From positions 1 to 5,715 of the forward strand of contig CALAVD010000142.1 in the NCBI GenBank assembly GCA_937892085.1: a stretch of 5,715 nucleotides of DNA. The letters are read 5' to 3'. Below the pieces are notes generated by a model. That model ran no database searches, was not told the origin of the DNA, and saw only the letters and a list, made by a program, of their open reading frames with translations. A program made the position numbers and the translations under genes. Shown piece by piece: positions 1 through 5,715 of the stretch (position 1 is its first letter; every line of letters starts with the position of its first letter). The stretch is from an uncultured Prevotellaceae bacterium. Lineage in GTDB: Bacteria; Bacteroidota; Bacteroidia; Bacteroidales; Muribaculaceae.

Positions 1-638
1 CCGTGGCAGCCGACCTGGCCGTGCTGAAGACCCCCGCCGAGTGGGGGGCCGACATCGCCGTGGGCGACGGACAGAGTTTGGGAATCCCCATGAACTTTGG
101 CGGACCTTACGTGGGCTACCTGTGCACCAGCAAGAAGCTCATCCGCAAGATGCCAGGACGCATCGTGGGAGCCACCACCGATGCCGACGGCAAGCGCGCC
201 TTCGTGCTTACCCTCCAGGCCCGCGAGCAGCACATTCGCCGCGAGAAAGCCACCAGCAACATCTGCTCTAACCAGAGCCTGATGGCGCTCTTCGTGACTG
301 TGTATATGTCACTGATGGGCAAACAAGGCTTGCGTGAGGTGAACGAAATCAGCTATAGTAATGCCCACTACCTCGCCGACCAACTGGTCAAGACTGGTAA
401 GTTTGAACTTGAATATCCCGACAAACCATTCCTCAACGAGTTTGTAGTGAAATCCACCCTTAACCTCGACGACCTGCTGAGCTGGCTCAACCAAGCCTAC
501 GCCGCCGGTGTTCCCATCGACGACGACAAGCTGCTGATGTGTGCCACCGAGACAGTGAGCAAAGAGGATATTGACGACCTTATCGATGCGATTAACCAAT
601 TTATTGAAGAAGGCGAGGAGGACAACAACAATGAATAA
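1..638 (+). CDS. gcvPA: Glycine dehydrogenase (decarboxylating) subunit 1, C-terminal part (partial)
   Basis: GcvPA is one half of the split PLP-dependent P-protein of the cytoplasmic glycine cleavage system. With GcvPB it decarboxylates glycine and transfers the aminomethyl group to lipoylated GcvH. The frame is open at the left edge. The GTG at 3 is an internal valine codon (V-A-A-D), not a start, so the gene begins outside the window. About 212 residues are visible, roughly the last half of a family usually near 440 residues. Family landmarks are the stretch ADIAVGDGQSLG, the glycine-rich MNFGGPYVGY, and the highly conserved REQHIRREKATSNIC, followed by the C-terminal domain. The protein ends in an acidic, Asn-rich tail (EEGEEDNNNE) whose DNA is also the translation start region of gcvPB. 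Its stop TAA overlaps the gcvPB start by 8 bp, so the two subunits are very likely co-transcribed and translationally coupled. No frameshift is seen. Confidence 0.95.
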   Translation, partial: VAADLAVLKTPAEWGADIAVGDGQSLGIPMNFGGPYVGYLCTSKKLIRKMPGRIVGATTDADGKRAFVLTLQAREQHIRREKATSNICSNQSLMALFVTVYMSLMGKQGLREVNEISYSNAHYLADQLVKTGKFELEYPDKPFLNEFVVKSTLNLDDLLSWLNQAYAAGVPIDDDKLLMCATETVSKEDIDDLIDAINQFIEEGEEDNNNE

Positions 639-2121
639 TACATTCTATGGCAAACTGATATTCGAGCTCTCGAAAGAGGGTCGCAAGGGCTACAGCCTGC
701 CCGAGAACAAGCTCGCAGAGTATAAACTCGCCGACTTGCCCGACGCTCTCATGCGTCAGGAGGCTCCCTGCCTTCCCGAGGTTGATGAGATGACCGTGGT
801 GCGCCACTACACCAACATGAGCAACAACAACTTTGGTGTTGACACTGGCTTCTATCCATTAGGTTCATGCACCATGAAATATAACCCCAAAATCAACGAG
901 CAGATGTGCAACCTGCCCGAGTTCACTCACCTGCACCCCTTGCAGGACGAGGAGAACGTGCAAGGCGCGCTCGCGGTGTATTACAACCTGCAACGCTCGC
1001 TCGCTGAGCTCTCGGGCTTGAAAGAGTTCACCCTCAACCCCTACGCTGGCGCTCATGGTGAGCTAACCGGCCTGATGGTGATGCGCAGCTATCATCTTGC
1101 TAATGAGAACCCCAACCGCGTGAAGGTCATCATCCCCGACAGCGCACATGGCACCAACCCCGCCAGTGCCGCAGTGTGTGGTCTTGAGGTGGTTGTGGTG
1201 AAGAGCCGTCCCGATGGCACTGTCGATGTAGAAGACTTGAAGCCTCTTCTTGACGAAAACATCGCCGGCATGATGATGACTAACCCCAACACGTTAGGTA
1301 TCTTTGAGCACAACATCGCCGAAATCGCCAAACTCGTGCACGAGGCTGGCGGCTTGATGTACTACGACGGAGCCAACCTCAACCCCATGTTAGGCAAGTG
1401 CCGTCCCGGCGACTTAGGCTTCGACATCATGCACATCAACCTGCACAAGACCTTCTCCACTCCTCACGGTGGCGGCGGTCCTGGCAGCGGCCCTGTGGGC
1501 GTGCGTGAGGGCTTGGAGAAATTCCTCCCCAATCCACGCGTTACCCGCGAGGAGATTGCCGACAACATCTACTGGTATCACATGGAAGACTGCGAAGATT
1601 CGTTAGGCTCTATCAGCGGATTCTTGGGCAACTTTGGCGTGATGATGCGCGCTTATGCCTATATCCTCACTCTGGGCAAGGACGAAATCAAGAATGTGGG
1701 ACCACTGGCAGTGCTCAACGCCAACTATGTGAAAGAGTCGCTCAAGGACTATTATGAGCTGCCGCTCGACGGTGTGTGCAAACATGAGTTCGTCTTCGAC
1801 GGTCTCAAGGACAAGAGCACCGGCGTGACCACTCTCGACGTGGCTAAGCGCCTGCTCGACTACGGATTCCACGCTCCCACCATCTACTTCCCACTTTTGT
1901 TCCATGAGGCAATGATGATTGAGCCTCCCGAGAACGAGAGCAAGGAGACTCTCGACGAGTTTATCGAGGTGATGAAGAAAATCGCCATCGAGGCAAAGGA
2001 GAACCCCGAACTCGTGAAGACCGCTCCGCACAACACGCCCGTTCGCCGTCTCGACGACACCAAGGCAGCCTTGAAGCAGATTGTTACTTATCGTGAACTA
2101 CTGAGCGTTGACGAAATTTAA
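631..2121 (+). CDS. gcvPB: Glycine dehydrogenase (decarboxylating) subunit 2, PLP-binding
   Basis: GcvPB is the PLP-carrying half of the split glycine cleavage P-protein and partners GcvPA. The 496 residues match the usual family length (about 480-500). Motifs in order: YPLGSCTMKYNP at residues 75-86, SAHGTNPASA at 171-180, YYDGANLNP starting at 244 (Asp246 is the expected contact to the PLP ring nitrogen), and NLHKTFSTPHGGGGPG, in which Lys273 is the expected Schiff-base lysine. The ATG at 631 is chosen because MNNTFYGKLIFELS is the normal N-terminus. An upstream in-frame ATG at 571 would add 20 residues lying wholly inside gcvPA. The start is preceded by GGCGAGGAGG (612-621) and an A-rich stretch, an unusually good Shine-Dalgarno-like site for a Bacteroidales gene. 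The gene overlaps gcvPA by ATGAATAA and is followed by the repeat-rich spacer before lpd. No key residue is missing. Confidence 0.97.
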   Translation: MNNTFYGKLIFELSKEGRKGYSLPENKLAEYKLADLPDALMRQEAPCLPEVDEMTVVRHYTNMSNNNFGVDTGFYPLGSCTMKYNPKINEQMCNLPEFTHLHPLQDEENVQGALAVYYNLQRSLAELSGLKEFTLNPYAGAHGELTGLMVMRSYHLANENPNRVKVIIPDSAHGTNPASAAVCGLEVVVVKSRPDGTVDVEDLKPLLDENIAGMMMTNPNTLGIFEHNIAEIAKLVHEAGGLMYYDGANLNPMLGKCRPGDLGFDIMHINLHKTFSTPHGGGGPGSGPVGVREGLEKFLPNPRVTREEIADNIYWYHMEDCEDSLGSISGFLGNFGVMMRAYAYILTLGKDEIKNVGPLAVLNANYVKESLKDYYELPLDGVCKHEFVFDGLKDKSTGVTTLDVAKRLLDYGFHAPTIYFPLLFHEAMMIEPPENESKETLDEFIEVMKKIAIEAKENPELVKTAPHNTPVRRLDDTKAALKQIVTYRELLSVDEI

Positions 2122-2148
2122 TGCATAATGCTCAATGCATAATGCACA
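2121..2148. repeat. 14-bp tandem repeat, two copies
   Basis: The unit ATGCATAATGCTCA (2121-2134) is followed directly by ATGCATAATGCACA (2135-2148). The copies match at 13 of 14 positions. The first begins on the last base of the gcvPB stop codon. The sequence is AT-rich and unlike the flanking coding DNA. From memory, similar ATGCATAATG-type simple repeats are common between Bacteroidales genes. No function is evident. Confidence 0.85.
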
Positions 2149-2151
2149 ATT

Positions 2152-2183
2152 CTTGTCAACTTGTTAACTTGTTCTCTTGTTAA
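2152..2183. repeat. 8-bp tandem repeat, four units
   Basis: Four consecutive 8-bp units, CTTGTCAA, CTTGTTAA, CTTGTTCT and CTTGTTAA, fill 2152-2183 and end 17 bp before the lpd start codon. Units 2 and 4 are identical; units 1 and 3 differ from them by one and two bases. Because the array is untranslated, gain or loss of a unit would change only the length of the lpd leader. Whether this matters for expression is unknown. Confidence 0.85.
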
Positions 2184-2200
2184 CTACAAAACTAAACAAT

Positions 2201-3544
2201 ATGATTTCAACCGATATTATAATTATAGGTGCAGGTCCTGGCGGCTATGAGATGGCCGCCGAGGCCGCTCACCACGGCAAGAAAGTGGTGATTGTGGAGC
2301 GCGACCTGTTAGGAGGCACCTGCCTCAACCGCGGCTGCATACCCACCAAGGCTCTTTGCCGCAATGCCGAGGTCATCAACACCGTGCGCGAGGCAGCACA
2401 GTTTGGCGTCACCACCGGCGAAGTGAGCGTTGACTACAGCGTGGCATTTGCTCGCAAAGAGGAGGTCGTGAAGCAGCTGCGCGACGGCGTGGCAATGCTC
2501 ATGGGCGGCGACGGCATCACCGTGGTCAATGGCGAGGCAAGGTTTGTCGATGCCAAGACAATAGAGGTTGCCAGCGAGCAATATACCGCTCCCGCCATTG
2601 TGATTGCCACTGGATCGATCCCTCGCAGACTACCAATCGAGGGTGCCGACTTAGCTATGACCAGCGACGACATCCTTGCCATACCAGAACTCCCCAAGAG
2701 TCTGTGCATAGTGGGCGGTGGCGTGATTGGAATGGAATTTGCTGGTGTGTTCAGCAGCTTTGGCGTGGAGGTCACAGTTGTCGAATTCATGAAGGAGATT
2801 CTTCCTCCATTCGACAAGGACATAGCCAAGCGCCTTAAGACCGTGATGAGCAAACGCGGCGTGAACATCCTCACCCAGGCTGCAGTCAATGGCATTCACA
2901 AGACCGACGATGGTCTTGAAATCACCTTCGACCACAAGGGCAAAGCCAAGAGCATCGTTGCCGAGAAGGTGCTGATGTCAGTGGGACGTCAGGCGGTATT
3001 ACCTGAGGGACTTGAGGCTGCCGGCATCGTGACCAGCCGCCGCGGCATCGAGGTTGACGACAACATGATGACCAACGTACCTGGCATCTACGCCATTGGC
3101 GACGTGAACGGCCGTTGCATGCTTGCCCATGCCGCCAGCGCGCAGGGCAGCGTGGCTCTCGCTCACATCTTGGGAGAGAAATGCCACATCAAGCTCGACA
3201 TCGTGCCGAGTGCAGTGTTCACCACTCCCGAACTGGCTATGGTGGGTCTCACCGAGCAGCAATGCGAGGATCAGGGCATAGAGGTGGTTACCACCAAGTC
3301 GTTCTTCCGCAGCAACGGTAAGGCTGTGGCTATGGGCGAGACCGACGGCATGGTCAAGCTCATCGTCAGCAGCGAGGATCTCACCATCGTGGGATGCCAC
3401 ATCTGCGGACCGCACGCTGCCGACCTCATCCAGGAGGCAGTGACGGCGATGAACGCCGGTATGCCCGTCAACCGCATGGCGCAAGCCATCCACGGCCACC
3501 CCACACTGAGCGAGGTGGTAATGGCAGCCGCCAAGCAGTTCTGA
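2201..3544 (+). CDS. lpd: Dihydrolipoyl dehydrogenase (glycine cleavage L-protein)
   Basis: This FAD-dependent disulfide oxidoreductase reoxidises protein-bound dihydrolipoamide with NAD+. Here it most likely serves GcvH, although the same enzyme could also serve 2-oxoacid dehydrogenase complexes. The protein has 447 residues, slightly short but normal for the family. Features in order: FAD-binding GAGPGG at residues 10-15 with Glu33 at the end of the second strand; redox-active disulfide Cys41-Cys46 in GGTCLNRGCIPTK; NAD-binding GGGVIG at 172-177 with Glu195; second FAD motif AIGDVNGR with Asp301; C-terminal dimerisation domain with HGHPTLSE, where His433 and Glu438 form the catalytic dyad. 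All key residues are present. The ATG at 2201 fits because the Rossmann strand starts at once. A TTG at 2177 lies within the 8-bp repeat array and is rejected. The leader ACTACAAAACTAAACAAT is A-rich with no Shine-Dalgarno, as is usual in Bacteroidota. The gene probably belongs to the gcv operon, but a separate start in the spacer cannot be excluded. Confidence 0.96.
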   Translation: MISTDIIIIGAGPGGYEMAAEAAHHGKKVVIVERDLLGGTCLNRGCIPTKALCRNAEVINTVREAAQFGVTTGEVSVDYSVAFARKEEVVKQLRDGVAMLMGGDGITVVNGEARFVDAKTIEVASEQYTAPAIVIATGSIPRRLPIEGADLAMTSDDILAIPELPKSLCIVGGGVIGMEFAGVFSSFGVEVTVVEFMKEILPPFDKDIAKRLKTVMSKRGVNILTQAAVNGIHKTDDGLEITFDHKGKAKSIVAEKVLMSVGRQAVLPEGLEAAGIVTSRRGIEVDDNMMTNVPGIYAIGDVNGRCMLAHAASAQGSVALAHILGEKCHIKLDIVPSAVFTTPELAMVGLTEQQCEDQGIEVVTTKSFFRSNGKAVAMGETDGMVKLIVSSEDLTIVGCHICGPHAADLIQEAVTAMNAGMPVNRMAQAIHGHPTLSEVVMAAAKQF

Positions 3545-3563
3545 CCTTTTCTATATAGAGTAT

Positions 3564-3597
3564 AAAATGGGCGTGTCACTCTTATGTTGACACGCCC
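3564..3597 (-). terminator. Same hairpin read on the minus strand, possible second terminator function
   Basis: On the minus strand the same stem is followed by ATTTTATA, a weaker T-run. It lies about 40 bp after the stop of the minus-strand SUMF-type gene. A bidirectional terminator between convergent genes is plausible, but less certain than its + strand role. Confidence 0.5.
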
Positions 3598-3603
3598 TTT
3601 TTT
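3569..3603 (+). terminator. Rho-independent terminator after lpd
   Basis: A perfect 10-bp stem, GGGCGTGTCA (3569-3578) with TGACACGCCC (3588-3597), encloses a 9-nt loop and is followed by six T residues (3598-3603). It begins 24 bp after the lpd stop and should end the gcv-lpd transcript. Confidence 0.93.
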
Positions 3604-3623
3604 ATCCCAAATCAGATTTGGAT
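3604..3623. repeat. Short inverted repeat beside the terminator
   Basis: ATCCCAAATC and GATTTGGAT flank a single A and pair with one bulged C; the core CCAAATC/GATTTGG is perfect. It sits between the strong terminator hairpin and the end of the minus-strand gene. It is AT-rich and weak. It could be part of the minus-strand 3' end, or chance. Confidence 0.4.
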
Positions 3624-3635
3624 TTATAAGATGGT

Positions 3636-4610
3636 TTACTTCAAAATCAGACGGAATGACATATCTTCGCTGGCACCGCCGTTGAAGTCGATGTCGTTGA
3701 AATCGCGCTTGGTGACGGTGCAGCGGTTAGCTGTCTGTGAGCAACTGCCGCCACGTCGCGTGAGGCCATAGGAACTTGCAGAGGGCGAGCCAGTGGGGTC
3801 GGTTTCGCCGTCGGCAGCCCACGAGTAGTCCACCGAGAAGTTGTCGGTAGTCGCCTCAAAGGCGTTGCCGCTCATGTCATAAAGTCCAAGCTCATTGGGG
3901 GCTTTGAGCTTCACGTCATGAACCACATTGCCGCTGTTGGCGGCGTACCATGCCACGTCGTCTATGTTGTTGCTTCCCGCATAGGTGTAGCCGTTGCTCT
4001 TCACTCCTCCGCGAGCCGCCCACTCCCACTGCGCCTCGGTGGGCAGCATGAAGCTCTTGTCGGCAGCCAGCGCACCGCTCTCATGCAGATAGGCATTAAG
4101 TGCATCGGCAAACTGCAAAATCTCGCTGTACCACTGTCCGTTGCAAGGCAACTGGTCGCCAACCGTGGCAAAATAGCTGTAGTCGGGGTACAGAGCCTTC
4201 CACAACGCCTGTGTGCACTCGGTCTCAGCGATATAGAAATCGGTGAGCGTCACGCTGTGGGCAGGACTCTCCGATGCCATATTATTGTTACCCATAGTGA
4301 ACGTGCCACCTTTCACATAAATCATGCGGAATGTCACGCCATTGACGGTGAAGTCGAGGAAGTCGGGTTGCGCAACACCATTGAGCAGCACGTCATAGAC
4401 CGAAGTGATGTCGCCGGCAGTGATAGCGCCGTCGCCATCGACATCGGCGTTCACAAGGGAACTGCTGTCGTTGTTGAGCAGATAGTCGTAGAGTGCTGTC
4501 ACATCGGCGGCAGTCACCGAGCCGTCGCCATTCACGTCGCCTATCACTTCGGCATTAGCCATAGTGATGCCCAATGCGGCAAGCAAGACAGATAATACAA
4601 TTTTCTTCAT
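3636..4610 (-). CDS. Secreted dockerin-like / formylglycine-generating-enzyme (SUMF1)-type domain protein
   Basis: The 324-residue protein is predicted to be exported. Residues 1-20 form a signal peptide (MKKI, hydrophobic core, cleavage probably after ANA). Residues 25-36 and 56-67 are two calcium-binding loops, DVNGDGSVTAAD and DVDGDGAITAGD, each followed by a short helix ending LLN: a dockerin type I-like pair. From about residue 90 to the end is a SUMF1/FGE-sulfatase-type fold, with GGTFTMGN (101-108), PAHSVTLTDFYIAETE (116-131), LPTEAQWEWAARGG (189-202), NELGLYDMSGNAFEA (239-253), RRGGSCSQTANRC (285-297) and a terminal FRLILK. In many family members GNAFEA reads GNVWEW and GGSC reads GGSW. 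True formylglycine synthases oxidise a sulfatase cysteine; most bacterial SUMF-type proteins have other or unknown roles, so catalysis is not claimed. The ATG at 4608-4610 lies 3 nt after the stop of the upstream gene, without Shine-Dalgarno, suggesting translational coupling. No cohesin or sulfatase gene is in view. Fold call is firm; function unknown. Confidence 0.9.
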   Translation of the reverse strand: MKKIVLSVLLAALGITMANAEVIGDVNGDGSVTAADVTALYDYLLNNDSSSLVNADVDGDGAITAGDITSVYDVLLNGVAQPDFLDFTVNGVTFRMIYVKGGTFTMGNNNMASESPAHSVTLTDFYIAETECTQALWKALYPDYSYFATVGDQLPCNGQWYSEILQFADALNAYLHESGALAADKSFMLPTEAQWEWAARGGVKSNGYTYAGSNNIDDVAWYAANSGNVVHDVKLKAPNELGLYDMSGNAFEATTDNFSVDYSWAADGETDPTGSPSASSYGLTRRGGSCSQTANRCTVTKRDFNDIDFNGGASEDMSFRLILK

Positions 4611-4613
4611 AGC

Positions 4614-5715
4614 TTAACGAACGATGAACTTGCGACCATTCTGGATGTAGATGCCAGCTGGCAGTGTGCCATGCACTGGTTGTCCCATGAGATTAAATAC
4701 TGGTGCGTCTTTGTCGCTATCACCAACGCTGACAGTAGAGATTGCAGTGGCATAATCTACGCTGGTGAGGTAAATCTGATATACCAGTCCGTTCCACGAG
4801 AAGATACCGGTGATGTTGCACAACTCTCCGTTCTCAGGAATCTCGGTGCCCTGTGGGAGATAGCCAAGCATATCGTTGACACGCACCTGCCTTCCATCGG
4901 CCTCGGCAACGTAGAAACGACCATTCAAGGTGATTGCTACATTATTGAGGGCTACGAGCTTCGAGAAGTTAGCATCATCGAGCAATTCGGCCATTGTGAA
5001 AAGAGTGGGCTGCAGCTCATTGCCGCTGGTCTTGGTGAATGTGTCGGCACTTGTCAGGGCATCGTTGGCGGCCTGTGGACGCTCACGACCGGGCACCTCA
5101 TCGTCGGGGTCTTCGTCGAAGTAGAACTGACTGCGCTTCACGTAGATGTAGCCATTGAGGATATCACCACGCTCAAGACCGAGGTTAAGGCCGTCAAACT
5201 CCACGGCGCCGGTAGCGTCCTCCACATAGGCTGCACTCCAGTCCACGCCATTCACCTGAGCGTTATTGAGCGAGAGTTTGGCGAGAGTGCCCACCTCAAG
5301 GGCATTGAACTCGGCAATCGAGCCAACTTCAACGTAGGTTGCGGCATCGGGGGTGTAGGTCTCATCGTTGGCATCATCGGTGGTGACTGTCATGGTTAGC
5401 AGCAGCGACTGGGTATTGTACTCGTTGGCCTCATTCTCATTATCAAACGTGATGGCCGTTGAATTGCCGCTCCACGCGTAGGCATCGTCATCAAGGGAAC
5501 CGTTTCCCTCTTGTGCCTCCAGAAAGAACTTGTAGTTCTGCACGGTAAATGTCACGCAAGTGATTGCACGTCCCTCATCGGCTGTAATGGTGATCTTGCC
5601 ACCCACTTGCAGATACTGCACTCCAGCGTTGGTGCGCCACATGCGGTTTACCTTAACGCCATCTACCGAGGTGAGGACCACATCGCCTTGGCGGATTTCC
5701 TTACCGCTAATGACA
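4614..5715 (-). CDS. Secreted multidomain protein, OB-fold-like, with C-terminal sorting-type motif (5' end missing)
   Basis: The frame stays open to the right edge. The first candidate start in it is a GTG at 5679-5681, but 11 in-frame codons precede it, so the real start and any signal peptide lie outside the window. About 366 residues are visible. The N-terminal part (about 5715-5370) is beta-rich with the pattern GGKITITADEGRAITCVTF and a YAWSGNSTAITF strand, like repeated surface modules of Bacteroidales. Two segments follow (about 5345-5035 and 5005-4755) with an OB-fold-like pattern, marked by AAYVEDATGAVEF and GRFYVAEADGRQVRV and ending in NGLVYQIYLTSV. An acidic, Pro/Asp-rich linker (EDPDDEVPGRERP) lies within the first. 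The last 30 residues (4617-4706) contain FNLMGQPV, LPAGIYIQNGRK and a basic end, resembling the short C-terminal sorting-type tails of Prevotella-like exported proteins. No catalytic motif is recognised. It is probably co-transcribed with the SUMF-type gene 3 nt downstream. Role unknown. Confidence 0.8.
   Translation of the reverse strand, partial: VISGKEIRQGDVVLTSVDGVKVNRMWRTNAGVQYLQVGGKITITADEGRAITCVTFTVQNYKFFLEAQEGNGSLDDDAYAWSGNSTAITFDNENEANEYNTQSLLLTMTVTTDDANDETYTPDAATYVEVGSIAEFNALEVGTLAKLSLNNAQVNGVDWSAAYVEDATGAVEFDGLNLGLERGDILNGYIYVKRSQFYFDEDPDDEVPGRERPQAANDALTSADTFTKTSGNELQPTLFTMAELLDDANFSKLVALNNVAITLNGRFYVAEADGRQVRVNDMLGYLPQGTEIPENGELCNITGIFSWNGLVYQIYLTSVDYATAISTVSVGDSDKDAPVFNLMGQPVHGTLPAGIYIQNGRKFIVR

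Noticed and set aside
571..630. Upstream ATG giving GcvPB 20 extra residues.
   Set aside because: The extension lies inside gcvPA, is unlike the family N-terminus, and the ATG at 631 has a good start region.
2121..2183. A 20-codon frame that starts in TAATG at the gcvPB stop and ends 17 bp before lpd.
   Set aside because: It is made almost wholly of the two tandem repeats, has no coding character and no recognisable product; most likely chance.
2150..2200. A Bacteroidota-type promoter (-33 TTTG, -7 TAnnTTTG) in front of lpd.
   Set aside because: TTG triplets occur only as parts of the repeat, and no convincing -7 element is present.
2999..3499. 166-codon frame on the - strand inside lpd.
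   Set aside because: His/Ala-rich shadow in codon register with lpd, whose own motifs are complete.
3918..4595. 225-codon frame on the + strand opposite the SUMF-type gene.
   Set aside because: It is in exact codon register with the real gene, which rarely uses TTA, CTA or TCA codons, so the opposite strand lacks stops. The product is not protein-like and the minus-strand gene is clear.
3636..4610. Calling the SUMF-type protein a true sulfatase-maturing formylglycine synthase.
   Set aside because: It is exported, its cysteine spacing differs from that of known enzymes, key aromatic motif positions are changed, and no sulfatase gene is in view.
4671..5399. 242-codon frame on the + strand opposite the OB-fold-like gene.
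   Set aside because: Same codon-register artefact; no domain, no leader and no neighbour support.

Overview
The window looks like a chromosomal segment from a member of the Bacteroidales, probably Prevotellaceae or Muribaculaceae. This rests on three things: A-rich rather than Shine-Dalgarno-dependent leaders at most starts, a short Prevotella-style C-terminal sorting-type tail on one protein, and a secreted dockerin/SUMF-type protein. It is an inference from style, because no rRNA or other taxonomic marker is present. No tRNA, rRNA, CRISPR array, insertion sequence or phage gene is visible.

Positions 1-3544 (+ strand) carry the end of a glycine cleavage gene run. It holds the C-terminal part of gcvPA (cut by the window edge), a complete gcvPB that overlaps gcvPA by 8 bp, and a complete dihydrolipoyl dehydrogenase gene (lpd) after a 79-bp spacer. 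The split P-protein (GcvPA + GcvPB) decarboxylates glycine and loads the aminomethyl group onto the lipoyl arm of GcvH. Lpd then reoxidises the dihydrolipoyl arm with NAD+. GcvT and GcvH are not in view. The gcvPB-lpd spacer consists largely of two short tandem-repeat blocks, a 14-bp unit twice and an 8-bp unit four times.

Positions 3545-3635 are a convergent intergenic region with a strong GC-rich hairpin and T-run that ends the lpd transcript and may also work for the opposite strand.

Positions 3636-5715 (- strand) carry two genes that read toward lpd and are separated by only 3 nt. The upstream one, cut by the right edge, is a large secreted beta-rich protein with two probable OB-fold-like segments and a C-terminal sorting-type motif. 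The downstream one has a signal peptide, an N-terminal pair of dockerin-like calcium loops and a formylglycine-generating-enzyme/SUMF-type domain with altered signature motifs. They look like a cell-surface or exported pair of unknown function, unrelated to glycine metabolism. This pair is the least ordinary part of the window. I see no clear evidence of a wholly new system.
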